DNA of 64,000 bases from Paenibacillus sp. FSL K6-0276 (GTDB taxonomy: Bacteria > Bacillota > Bacilli > Paenibacillales > Paenibacillaceae), in assembly GCF_037977235.1 (NCBI RefSeq), contig NZ_CP150276.1, forward strand, positions 1,426,001 through 1,490,000. The letters run 5' to 3'. The notes below the pieces were generated by a model. The model was not told the origin of the DNA. It searched no databases and worked only from the letters and a program-made list of their open reading frames with translations. Of this stretch, positions 21,479 to 29,637 are shown in pieces. Within the stretch, counting starts at the first letter, position 1; the number at the start of each line of letters is the position of its first letter. A program made the translations under genes and the position numbers.

Positions 21479-22984
21479 ATGGATATAGAATTTAACAGTG
21501 GCAGTACCATTAATGAAATACAGGGTGACGCCTTTATCCTTATCATCTCTGAGTCGGAGCTTGAACACGTAGGCCTCTCTGAGGGATGGAATGACAGAAT
21601 TAGCCTATTAGGGAAGACAGGTCTATTTAGTGGGAAGCTGAATCAGACTTATATACTGCCTCTAGATAATCCATCCGGTTGTCCCGTTGCTATTTTGGTT
21701 GGTAAGGGGGACCAACTTCTTACGACTGAAGATCTACGTCAAATGGCAGTTCAGACAGCACGTGCAGCACTTCGATTGAAGGCGATAAAGCTAGTGTTTA
21801 AGGTATCTGAAAATATTCAGGAGCTAACAGTAGGGAAGGATATCGTATCTATCGCCTATGCGTTGTCTGAGGGGTTATTGCTCGGATCCTATCGCCGACC
21901 CACGTATAAGCAGGAGCAATCTCAATATAACGGTCCAAACTCAGTTATATTCACTATAGAGAAGAAGTCAGCGGATGCTGTCGAGCGTGATTGGAATCTG
22001 GGCATACAGAAGGGGCTGGCTTTTGGTGAGGCCACGAATCTGGCGCGGAACTTGACGAATATGCCGGGTAATCTGCTGACTCCATCTGACCTTGCAGTGG
22101 CCACCATAGAAGTTGCTGAACGTTATGGATTTCCTTCCGAAGTGCTGGATGAACGGGAAATTGAGCAAAAAGGAATGGGCGGATTGCTAGCAGTCGGAAA
22201 AGGAAGTGTAAACCCTCCGCGAATGATCGTCATCCGTTATCAGGGAACGGGGCACTGGGATAACGTAGTGGGGTTGGTCGGTAAAGGGATTACTTTTGAT
22301 ACGGGCGGTATTTCCTTGAAAAGAGCGCCTGGCATGGAAGAGCTGATCAGTGATATGGGGGGCGCAGCGGCTGTACTCGGAGTAATGGAGGCACTCGGCC
22401 GATTACGTCCACGAATTAACGTCGTGATGGTCATTCCATCCGCTGAGAATATGCCTTCTGCTAATGCTTTTAAACCTGGAGATATCATTACATCCATGAG
22501 CGGACGAACCATAGAAGTGTTGAATACTGATGCAGAAGGCAGGCTTGTACTTGGGGATGCGCTGACATATGCTCGGGAATGGGGAGCGAAACGTATAATT
22601 GATGTCGCCACGCTGACAGGTGCAGTGTTGTCTACATTGGGAGATATAGCTACAGGCGCAGTTACTAACAACGAAGAATTTATGGAACGGTTTCTGGCAG
22701 CATCTAACGTTTCGGGAGAAAAAATATGGCAGCTTCCTGCTTACCCGGAATTTCGTGAGATGCTGAAGAGTGAAGTTGCCGATATTCGTAACGCTGCAGG
22801 AAGATTCGGGGGAGCCACTACCGCTGGATTATTCGTAGGTGAGTTTGCGGAGGGTCTGCCGTGGATTCATCTAGATATTGCTGGAACAGCGTTTTTATCT
22901 AAAGAACGTGGAGTTAATCCTAGGGGGGCCACAGGTGTCATGGTTCGCTCAATGGTTCAGTGGTTGCTCAGCGAAAGCGAATGA
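21479..22984 (+). CDS. Leucyl aminopeptidase (M17 family)
   Basis: Cytosolic metallo-aminopeptidase of 501 residues, removing N-terminal residues from peptides. The C-terminal catalytic domain has GKGITFDTGGISLK (metal Lys/Asp), SDMGGAAAVLG and the family signature NTDAEGRLVL near residue 347. ATG 21479 is chosen over the ATG at 21440 because GGAGG lies 8 nt before it. It could be named pepA by similarity. A terminator shared with the opposite-strand feo operon follows. Confidence 0.95.
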   Translation: MDIEFNSGSTINEIQGDAFILIISESELEHVGLSEGWNDRISLLGKTGLFSGKLNQTYILPLDNPSGCPVAILVGKGDQLLTTEDLRQMAVQTARAALRLKAIKLVFKVSENIQELTVGKDIVSIAYALSEGLLLGSYRRPTYKQEQSQYNGPNSVIFTIEKKSADAVERDWNLGIQKGLAFGEATNLARNLTNMPGNLLTPSDLAVATIEVAERYGFPSEVLDEREIEQKGMGGLLAVGKGSVNPPRMIVIRYQGTGHWDNVVGLVGKGITFDTGGISLKRAPGMEELISDMGGAAAVLGVMEALGRLRPRINVVMVIPSAENMPSANAFKPGDIITSMSGRTIEVLNTDAEGRLVLGDALTYAREWGAKRIIDVATLTGAVLSTLGDIATGAVTNNEEFMERFLAASNVSGEKIWQLPAYPEFREMLKSEVADIRNAAGRFGGATTAGLFVGEFAEGLPWIHLDIAGTAFLSKERGVNPRGATGVMVRSMVQWLLSESE

Positions 22985-23007
22985 TTATCTCCTCATAAAC
23001 AACAAAT

Positions 23008-23065
23008 AGAAACCTCTCTTTAGGAAAATGGAAGTATGAGTAACCATTTCACAGGAGAGGTTTCT
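23008..23065. terminator. Terminator between the aminopeptidase gene and the feo operon
   Basis: AGAAACCTCTC (23008-23018) pairs with GAGAGGTTTCT (23055-23065) around a 36-nt loop, with T-rich sequence on both outer sides. It probably serves both convergent transcripts. Confidence 0.75.
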
Positions 23066-23102
23066 TTGCTTTTGTATGAATGATAAAGAATATATTGCAA
23101 GC

Positions 23103-23282
23103 CTACTTCTTACTGTCAACAGGTGTTGAGCAACAGGAGAGGGGGGAATCTAAAGATGCTGCTGAGCAGCTCTTGCCCTTATCACAGCCAGCGCAAGCAC
23201 CCTGCTTGCCCTTTTGCACATGTCGATAGATGATCCAGCCCGAATAACCGAAGATCAGAGTGACGATCAGAACATTTATCAT
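23103..23282 (-). CDS. FeoB-associated Cys-rich membrane protein
   Basis: A 59-residue protein: one N-terminal membrane helix (MINVLIVTLIFGYSGWIIY) followed by a basic Cys-rich tail with CAGC, SC and a CC pair. This is the pattern of the small Cys-rich proteins found downstream of feoB (FeoB_associated family). It lies 44 nt downstream of feoB on the same strand. It is probably part of the ferrous iron uptake complex; its exact role is not established. Only a weak G-rich ribosome site precedes the ATG. Confidence 0.85.
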   Translation of the reverse strand: MINVLIVTLIFGYSGWIIYRHVQKGKQGACAGCDKGKSCSAASLDSPLSCCSTPVDSKK

Positions 23283-23326
23283 TACGGTGCCCCACTTTCA
23301 TCAAGAAAATCAATCATTTACAAGTT

Positions 23327-25339
23327 CTACGACCAACCTAATAATCGTCCACCTTGGAAAATTACAAAAGATACGATATATGCCAGAACAAGAGAATAGC
23401 CAATAGAGAAGAAGGTCCACTTCCAAGACGCTGTTTCTTTTTTAATAACCCCTACTGTGGCCAGACAAGGAACATATAACAGAATAAAGGCCATGAAGCT
23501 GATTGCACTCAGCGGTGTAAAGACTTGTGAAATTTGATTCTCTAATCCTGCGGTATCCGGTGCGTGATAAATGATATTCATCGTAGACACAACAACCTCT
23601 TTAGCTAAAAATCCTGGAACCAATGTAGAGCCAGCCTGCCATGTTCCGAAACCAAGCGGTGCCAGTAGTGGGGCAATCATGCCTCCGAATTTAGCTAGAA
23701 AGCTATGATCCATTTCTACATCAAATCCGCCAGGACCGGCATAGGACATAAACCAGATAATGGCTGAACCTGCGAGAATAATCGTTCCAGCTTTACGCAG
23801 GAATCCTTTGCCTTTCTCCCAAGTGCTGCGCGACAAGGTCTTGATCTGCGGCATACGGTAAGGAGGGAGTTCGATGATGAAGACAGAGGAATCATTTTTG
23901 AATAAGTATTTAGAGAATACCTTACAAAGGATTAGCGCAAATACAATACCCATGACATACATAGACAGAACGGCTAATGCTTGCTGTGCAGGGAAGAATA
24001 CAACTGCGAATAAAGCATAAACAGGCAATCTTGCAGAACAGGACATCAGCGGCATGAGCAGGGTCGTTAGCATTCGGTCTTTGGGCTGTTCGATGCTTCG
24101 AGCGGCCATAATGGCAGGTACGTTGCAACCAAAACCAATGATGAATGGAATGAATGCTTTTCCGTTAAGTCCCATTCGTTCCATTGTGCTATCCATCAAC
24201 AAGCACACCCGTGCCATGTATCCGGAATCCTCCAGGAAAGATATGATCAAGAATAGTATGAAGATTTGCGGAACAAAGACCAGTACGCCACCTACACCGC
24301 CGATGATGCCATCCACAATTAGTGCATGCGTGAAGTTGGAAGCTCCAATTGTCTGAAGCAGCGAATTCGTTCCATCACTAATGGGGCCGGATATTAGGCC
24401 ATCTACGATATCTGATAAGGGTCCACCAACCCAGTCAAATGTGGTCTTAAAGAGAGCATACATAAAGAAAATGAATAAGGGCAGCCCCAAAAAACGATGA
24501 GTCAACACTGAATCTAATCTTTCTGTCAAGTTATGAGGCTTCTGAGTTGTTGTATCAAGTACATCATCACAAATAGAGCGGATATACTCCATTCGGTTCG
24601 AGCGAATCCATTGCGGTAGTGTCAGGGCGAGTTTTTTGATCTGTAGCTCACTCTGACAAGATTCACAGATATTCAGTAGTCCCGTAATATCTATACGTGA
24701 CTTCAGAAATTGAAGAATAACTGGATTCTGCTCCAATAGCTGTAGAGCGATCCAGCGATGATTTGGTAGATCCTTTATAGGACGTAATTCCTTTTCTATA
24801 GAAGATATCGCTCTTTCGACAACCTCACCATAGTTCAGCTTGAACTTTACAGCAGGAATAGCTGACGATTCCTCTAGAATACTGAGCATCTGTGCGCTGC
24901 CTTTACCGGTTCTTGCTATAAGTGGTAGGACAGTTACACCCAATCTTGATTGTAAAATGGTTTGATTGATACGAATACCACGAGCATTAGCGACGTCAAC
25001 CATATTAAGCCCGAGTAGAGTAGGCTTGCCATACTCAAGTAATTGAAGTGTGAGCAGCAGATTGCGTTCGAGCTGTGACGCATCCACGATATTAATTAAT
25101 GCTTCTGGAGATTCTTCTATCAGATATTGGGCTGCGACCCCCTCATCCCGTGAGAGTGGGTGAAGAGAATAGATGCCAGGCAAATCAATGAGCTTGCCAG
25201 CCCCGTTCTTCAGATTGCCTACCTTCTTCTCTACCGTTACCCCTGACCAGTTACCAACATATTCGTATGACGTAGTTAATGTATTGAAGAGAGAGGTTTT
25301 ACCTGTATTTGGATTGCCCACAAGAGCTATAGAACTCAA
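23327..25339 (-). CDS. feoB: Ferrous iron transport protein B
   Basis: Inner-membrane Fe2+ transporter of 670 residues. The N-terminal G domain has G1 ALVGNPNTGKTSLFN, G3 DLPG (IDLPGIYSL) and G4 NMVD. A helical spacer domain follows, then about eight membrane helices with the Gate regions (GFGCNVPAIMAAR; PLMSCSARLPVYAL). The TTG start at 25339 overlaps the feoA stop as TTGA, so translation is coupled to feoA. Operon order is feoA-feoB-Cys-rich. Confidence 0.96.
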   Translation of the reverse strand: MSSIALVGNPNTGKTSLFNTLTTSYEYVGNWSGVTVEKKVGNLKNGAGKLIDLPGIYSLHPLSRDEGVAAQYLIEESPEALINIVDASQLERNLLLTLQLLEYGKPTLLGLNMVDVANARGIRINQTILQSRLGVTVLPLIARTGKGSAQMLSILEESSAIPAVKFKLNYGEVVERAISSIEKELRPIKDLPNHRWIALQLLEQNPVILQFLKSRIDITGLLNICESCQSELQIKKLALTLPQWIRSNRMEYIRSICDDVLDTTTQKPHNLTERLDSVLTHRFLGLPLFIFFMYALFKTTFDWVGGPLSDIVDGLISGPISDGTNSLLQTIGASNFTHALIVDGIIGGVGGVLVFVPQIFILFLIISFLEDSGYMARVCLLMDSTMERMGLNGKAFIPFIIGFGCNVPAIMAARSIEQPKDRMLTTLLMPLMSCSARLPVYALFAVVFFPAQQALAVLSMYVMGIVFALILCKVFSKYLFKNDSSVFIIELPPYRMPQIKTLSRSTWEKGKGFLRKAGTIILAGSAIIWFMSYAGPGGFDVEMDHSFLAKFGGMIAPLLAPLGFGTWQAGSTLVPGFLAKEVVVSTMNIIYHAPDTAGLENQISQVFTPLSAISFMAFILLYVPCLATVGVIKKETASWKWTFFSIGYSLVLAYIVSFVIFQGGRLLGWS

Positions 25340-25557
25340 GATACGTTCACCTCAATCATCGAAGCTTCCTTTCGGCGGATGGCGAACAGTTGTCCGTTGC
25401 ATTCCAAGGTAATCGGTCCCAAAAAAGGTCCCTTTCCTTTAAGGCGGATGTTCACACCCTCTGACACTCCGAGATCAGCAAGACGACGGCGCAGAATGGG
25501 GTTCATACCTTCTATTTTATGAATACAGCCGGCAGAACCAGGTTGTAGTTGCAGCAA
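25336..25557 (-). CDS. feoA: Ferrous iron transport protein A (SH3-like)
   Basis: Small cytosolic FeoA domain protein that modulates FeoB. The core LQPGSAGCIHKIEGM, RRRLADLGVSEG and KGPFLGPITLECNG fit the family. Coordinates use the TTG at 25557 (73 residues), but it has no nearby ribosome site. GGAGGG (25588-25593) lies 6 nt before an in-frame ATA at 25581, which would add eight residues (IATSTHCS) and give a normal FeoA N-terminus. The true start may therefore be non-canonical. Confidence 0.92.
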   Translation of the reverse strand: MLQLQPGSAGCIHKIEGMNPILRRRLADLGVSEGVNIRLKGKGPFLGPITLECNGQLFAIRRKEASMIEVNVS

Positions 25558-25602
25558 GGAACAGTGTGTAGAAGTAGCTATTGTAATCCCTCCAAAAGAG
25601 AC

Positions 25603-25617
25603 TGATAATCAATCTCA
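25603..25617 (-). promoter_or_regulatory. Fur-like box upstream of feoA
   Basis: TGATAATCAATCTCA matches the Fur 7-1-7 consensus TGATAATnATTATCA at 12 of 14 fixed positions. It lies just upstream of the feoA ribosome site. Iron repression is inferred from the well-known Fur control of feo operons. Confidence 0.6.
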
Positions 25618-25841
25618 ACTGTTTTATTGTAATGTAGCATTTTTAAGTGTTTGAATACTGTGATATTTGTCACTGACATACTGTATGATAGCATCTATGA
25701 GCTAAAGGCGAAATATCCTTTACATTTTATTCTTCATTAAAGTATGATTGAACGATATAAATTGCATAGTAAAGCTATGCTGGCGGTTATAATGATTGCA
25801 ATAGCGGTTACGATGATTTCAGGATCTGAAGGGAGATAATT

Positions 25842-26801
25842 ATGAAGACTAATCAATGTAAGATTGTTGACTGCACCATTCGCGATGGGGGGCTAGTTAA
25901 CAACTGGGACTTCAGTGTGGAATTTGTGCAAAATTTGTATGCCGGCTTGAATGAAGCTGGTGTTGATTATATGGAAATTGGTTATAAAAATTCCCCTAAA
26001 CTGCTCAAAGGAGCAGAAGGTGCCGGACCATGGCGTTTTCTGAACGATGATTTCTTACGTAAAGTTATCCCGCAAAAGGGGCATACCAAGCTTTCAGCTT
26101 TGGTTGATATCGGCCGTGTGGATGAGAATGATATTTTGCCTCGCAGCGAAAGTATGCTGGATCTGATTCGAGTGGCTTGCTATAGCAAAGATGTGGAGAA
26201 AGCCTTGCAGCTGGTACAAACTTTCCATGATCTAGGCTATGAGACAACGATCAATATTATGGCTTTGTCGAATGTAATGGAGAATGAATTATTAGAAGCT
26301 TTTGAAATGATTCGTGAGAGCGTAGTTGATGTAGTATACATTGTGGATTCATACGGTAGTTTAGATCACAATGATATCAATTATTTGGTGGAGAAGTTCA
26401 AAACACATCTGCCTAACAAACGTCTGGGAGTACATACCCATAATAATCTTCAACTGGCTTTCTCCAATACGCTGATCGCTGCTGAGAAAGGTGTAGAGTT
26501 ACTGGATGCTTCCTGTTATGGAATGGGACGTGCTGCCGGAAATTGTCCTACGGAGCTGCTAGTGACTCATTTGAAGAATACACGTTACACATTACGCCCT
26601 ATAGTTGATATCCTTGAACGTCTGATGATTCCTTTACGTGAGAAAGAGGAATGGGGCTATATCATTCCTTACATGATCACTGGTACGCTTGATGAGCATC
26701 CACGTTCGGCTATGGCGATTCGCGCATCAGCAGATAAGGATAAAGCGGTTGATTTCTATGATAAGCTTACAACACCAGAAGTAAGTTTCAGAGATAAATA
26801 A
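25842..26801 (+). CDS. DRE-TIM aldolase-family protein (HMGL-like)
   Basis: A 319-residue enzyme of the HMG-CoA lyase-like / 4-hydroxy-2-oxovalerate aldolase barrel family. The DRE-type opening is KIVDCTIRDGGLVNNW (metal Asp, catalytic Arg). The second metal site is the HTHNN motif (LGVHTHNNLQLAFSNT), and the glycine loop is GMGRAAGNCPTELL. It lacks the LeuA regulatory domain and the C-terminal DmpG communication domain, so the substrate is uncertain. It sits between the feo operon and a GGDEF/EAL gene as a single gene with its own terminator. Confidence 0.85.
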   Translation: MKTNQCKIVDCTIRDGGLVNNWDFSVEFVQNLYAGLNEAGVDYMEIGYKNSPKLLKGAEGAGPWRFLNDDFLRKVIPQKGHTKLSALVDIGRVDENDILPRSESMLDLIRVACYSKDVEKALQLVQTFHDLGYETTINIMALSNVMENELLEAFEMIRESVVDVVYIVDSYGSLDHNDINYLVEKFKTHLPNKRLGVHTHNNLQLAFSNTLIAAEKGVELLDASCYGMGRAAGNCPTELLVTHLKNTRYTLRPIVDILERLMIPLREKEEWGYIIPYMITGTLDEHPRSAMAIRASADKDKAVDFYDKLTTPEVSFRDK

Positions 26802-26814
26802 AGATGTTTTTCAG

Positions 26815-26852
26815 AAGCACTGAACCCATTCATAGGGGGAAGTGCTTTTTTT
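26815..26852 (+). terminator. Intrinsic terminator after the aldolase gene
   Basis: AAGCACT (26815-26821) with AGTGCTT (26841-26847) and a run of eight T. Confidence 0.85.
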
Positions 26853-26958
26853 GTTGAAATATAAGAACGATTTATAAGTTTCTCTGATAAATTGTTCTTA
26901 TATTTCAACAAAAACGCTTACCGGCCTTATAAGGATGCTGAAAGTGTTTATGCTTGCC
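26851..26958 (+). repeat. Two-hairpin intergenic repeat, copy A
   Basis: Hairpin 1: TTGTTGAAATATAAGAAC (26851-26868) is perfectly complementary to 26894-26911, extended inward to about 25 bp with an 11-nt loop containing AAGTTTC. Hairpin 2 (26913-26954) holds CCTTATAAGG inside the AACGCTTACCGG...GTGTTTATGCTTG frame. It is near-identical in its second half to copy B and shares the hairpin 1 design with copies C and D. The rest of the gap up to 27130 shows no gene. Confidence 0.75.
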
Positions 26959-27130
26959 TGCTTGAAGAAAATGGTTTATATTTATGCGAGATTTATGAAT
27001 AATCGCTATAAAAATACTTGTGCTTAAAAGAAATGTAACTTTAAAGACCGATCTAGCCGATATTTATACATAGGACAAGACTATACATAGTTGCTTATTA
27101 ATAGACATCATTTTCAGACGCGAGGGACTT

Positions 27131-29257
27131 ATGAGACAAGAAGAGAAAAAGACAATTCAAGCGGCTATTATAGGAGCTTTACTGTTCCTATTCATTCAAA
27201 TTTTCCATACATCGCTAAACCGATTGGACAATTGGAATATTATTTCTGCACTCTATCTCATTGTCGGCTACTGTACTGTTGCTTTTGGATTTGCGATATT
27301 TGCACAGGGCTGGTTGTTTTTCTCTAGCAGATTATCTAAAGGTAGATTATATGTCGCTGCTCTTTTTGGTGGAATATGTATTATTGATTTCTTGCATACG
27401 CTCGGCTTTGTAGCATTTCCATTGATTTCATCGTTTATAACCCCTGAGGAATCAATGTGGCTGCTTACCTTTTCGCGACTATCCAGCGGGCTGGGCATAT
27501 TGTTTATTTTTAGTAGAGAAGATAAACCTGTGTCCGTGACCGAAAAAAGAAATGTATTCAGAATCGCCTTCATGTTGATCGTGCTCGTTATCGCATTATT
27601 TATACTTATCCATTCGGCTGTGCCAGATTTATTTACTAAGCCTTGGATGAGTACGCTTAAACAATTTGTTGATCTGGCAGTACTTTTTGTTTATTTAGCA
27701 GGTGTTGCTGTCATCGTATTTCCTGGGAATAATGAAAAATCAGCCTCGCTGCTTGTGATCATTCGGGCACTTATCTTTTTCTCTCTAGGCCAGGCTTTCT
27801 TCATGACTCCCTTACGTGGTGGTAATATAGATGATCTCTTTGGGATGTTATGTAGCGGAGTTGCTTATTATCTGTTGCTTACCGGCGTGTATCGCCTGAC
27901 GATTGAAGAACCGTTTTACGAGAAGCAGTTGGCCGAGGATCGGATTAATTATTTGGCGTATCATGATGATTTAACGGGACTTCCGAATAGACGTCGGCTG
28001 ACACAGCGTGTAGAAGAAATGATTGGTGCTGGAGAGACGGACACGAGTGATCAATTTTCAGCTTTGGCCATTATGAATATTAATTATTTTAAGAATATAA
28101 ATGACTCTCTAGGCCATTATGCCGGAGACCTCTTATTGAAATTGGTGTCTGAGCGGCTTGGTAATGAGGCTAGACCCAGTGAAGAACTGTATAGCATGGG
28201 GGCAGATGAGTTTGCTTTTCTAATGACCGATAGAGCAAGTCTTGGAGAATGTTTGGCTCGGGCTACTGAGTTACTGAGATTATTTGAAGTACCTGTTGAG
28301 CTAGAATCCGGAGAGTACCATATTTCGCTCAGTTTAGGGATGAGTATTTATCCTGGTGACGGGGAAACTGCTGAACATCTAATTCAAAATGCGGATACTG
28401 CGGTTCATAATGCGAAGGAACAGGGAGTGGAGATTCGCCGTTATATCCCAGCCATGCAGATGAAGGCAAAGGAACGTCTGAAGCTGGAAAATGATCTTCG
28501 AAGAGCGCTTGAACGTGATGAGTTCTATCTCGTATATCAGCCAAAAGTGCAGCTGGAGACGGAAGAAATTGTAGGAATGGAAGCTTTATTGCGCTGGAAT
28601 CATCCTAAGCGTGGTATCGTCTCACCTAATGAGTTTATTCCTCTAGCTGAGGATAGCGGGTTGATTGTTCCAATTGGGGAATGGGTACTGAAGACGGCGT
28701 GTCTGCAAAATAAACAGTGGCAGCTAGCAGGCTACCAGCCGTTATGCGTCTCCATCAACTTATCTATGCGTCAATTCCTTCAACCGAACTTAGCAGGTAA
28801 GATTCATTCCATTTTGACTGATATTGGATTGGATCCATGTTATGTCGATCTTGAAATTACAGAGAGTATGACCTTAGATAAAGAAACGGCTTTTGATCAG
28901 CTGAAGCGTTTGAAAGATCTAGGTGTATTTATTAGCATCGATGATTTTGGTACAGGCTATAGTTCATTGCACTATTTGAAGAATATGCCGATCGACAGGC
29001 TGAAAATTGACAGATCGTTTGTCTCCGAAGTGATGGAGGATAGTAATAATGCTGCTATAGTCTCCACGATTACTTCTATGGCGCATCATTTGAAGCTTAA
29101 GGTTACCGCAGAAGGGGTGGAGAACAAGGAGCAGTTGCAGTTTTTGCGCGAGCAGCATTGCCATGAAGCTCAAGGTTTTTTGTTCAGTAAACCTATTCAA
29201 GCGGCTGAATTTGAGGCGTCTTTTTTGAAAAAGACTCCCCTAGGTGCTTCCTTGTAA
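27131..29257 (+). CDS. Membrane GGDEF-EAL c-di-GMP signalling protein
   Basis: A 708-residue protein. The N-terminus (residues 1-255) has about seven or eight membrane helices with a MASE3-like segment (IDFLHTLGFVAFP). A GGDEF domain begins near 275 (YHDDLTGLPNRRRL) but its active loop reads SMGADEFAF, GADEF instead of GGDEF. An EAL domain follows from about 445 with intact MEALLRWNHP, ITESMTLD, DDFGTGYSSL, KIDRSFV and TAEGVEN. It is most likely a c-di-GMP phosphodiesterase whose GGDEF domain is weak or regulatory. This is inferred from motifs. A repeat element directly follows the stop. Confidence 0.92.
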   Translation: MRQEEKKTIQAAIIGALLFLFIQIFHTSLNRLDNWNIISALYLIVGYCTVAFGFAIFAQGWLFFSSRLSKGRLYVAALFGGICIIDFLHTLGFVAFPLISSFITPEESMWLLTFSRLSSGLGILFIFSREDKPVSVTEKRNVFRIAFMLIVLVIALFILIHSAVPDLFTKPWMSTLKQFVDLAVLFVYLAGVAVIVFPGNNEKSASLLVIIRALIFFSLGQAFFMTPLRGGNIDDLFGMLCSGVAYYLLLTGVYRLTIEEPFYEKQLAEDRINYLAYHDDLTGLPNRRRLTQRVEEMIGAGETDTSDQFSALAIMNINYFKNINDSLGHYAGDLLLKLVSERLGNEARPSEELYSMGADEFAFLMTDRASLGECLARATELLRLFEVPVELESGEYHISLSLGMSIYPGDGETAEHLIQNADTAVHNAKEQGVEIRRYIPAMQMKAKERLKLENDLRRALERDEFYLVYQPKVQLETEEIVGMEALLRWNHPKRGIVSPNEFIPLAEDSGLIVPIGEWVLKTACLQNKQWQLAGYQPLCVSINLSMRQFLQPNLAGKIHSILTDIGLDPCYVDLEITESMTLDKETAFDQLKRLKDLGVFISIDDFGTGYSSLHYLKNMPIDRLKIDRSFVSEVMEDSNNAAIVSTITSMAHHLKLKVTAEGVENKEQLQFLREQHCHEAQGFLFSKPIQAAEFEASFLKKTPLGASL

Positions 29258-29359
29258 AATATAAGAAAGTATAAGTTTCACACCATACTCTATGTCTTAT
29301 ATTTCTCGCTTAAACGCTTACCGTCCTTATAAGGACGCCGAAGGCGTTTATGCTTGAAC
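29258..29359 (+). repeat. Two-hairpin intergenic repeat, copy B
   Basis: Hairpin 1 pairs AAATATAAGA (from 29257) with TCTTATATTT (29294-29303), with inner GTAT/ATAC and loop AAGTTTCACACC. Hairpin 2 has outer AAACGC (29312-29317)/GCGTTT (29344-29349) enclosing the perfect palindrome GTCCTTATAAGGAC (29323-29336). It begins immediately after the GGDEF/EAL stop codon and ends 10 nt before the tRNA-Gly promoter. Confidence 0.75.
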
Positions 29360-29368
29360 AAAAAAATG

Positions 29369-29397
29369 TTGATTTTTATTTGTGGGGGTGATACAAT
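29369..29397 (+). promoter_or_regulatory. Sigma-A promoter of tRNA-Gly
   Basis: TTGATT (29369-29374), exactly 17 nt, TACAAT (29392-29397). The mature tRNA starts 23 nt downstream of the -10, consistent with a short 5' leader. Confidence 0.75.
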
Positions 29398-29420
29398 ATC
29401 TCTTGTACTCACTTTCTAAT

Positions 29421-29494
29421 GCGGGTGTAGTTCAATGGTAGAACTTCAGCCTTCCAAGCTGATAGCGTGGGTTCGATTCCCATCACCCGCTCCA
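29421..29494 (+). tRNA. tRNA-Gly (anticodon TCC)
   Basis: Complete cloverleaf: acceptor GCGGGTG with CACCCGC, D arm GTTC...GAAC, anticodon stem TCAGC/GCTGA with loop CTTCCAA (anticodon TCC), T arm with GGTTCGATTCC. Discriminator T and CCA are encoded at the 3' end. It has its own promoter and a terminator 15 nt downstream. Confidence 0.98.
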
Positions 29495-29508
29495 TAATTT
29501 AAACTTCC

Positions 29509-29535
29509 AAATCCTTGCGATGCAAGGATTTTTTT
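29509..29535 (+). terminator. Terminator of the tRNA-Gly transcript
   Basis: AAATCCTTGC (29509-29518) and GCAAGGATTT (29522-29531) with seven T at the 3' side. Confidence 0.9.
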
Positions 29536-29580
29536 ATGTTTTGGTAGATGGTTTTGTTATGAACTCCTCTTAAATTATCA

Positions 29581-29618
29581 AAAAGTCAGGCTCCTCAATG
29601 AAGAGGAACCTGACTTTA
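29581..29618 (-). terminator. Terminator after the M20 peptidase gene
   Basis: AAAGTCAGG, TCCTC / GAGGA, CCTGACTTT stem (29582-29617) with A/T flanks. It lies 20 nt beyond the stop of the minus-strand peptidase and could also act from the plus strand. Confidence 0.8.
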
Positions 29619-29637
29619 TGTATACTACCTGATTCTC

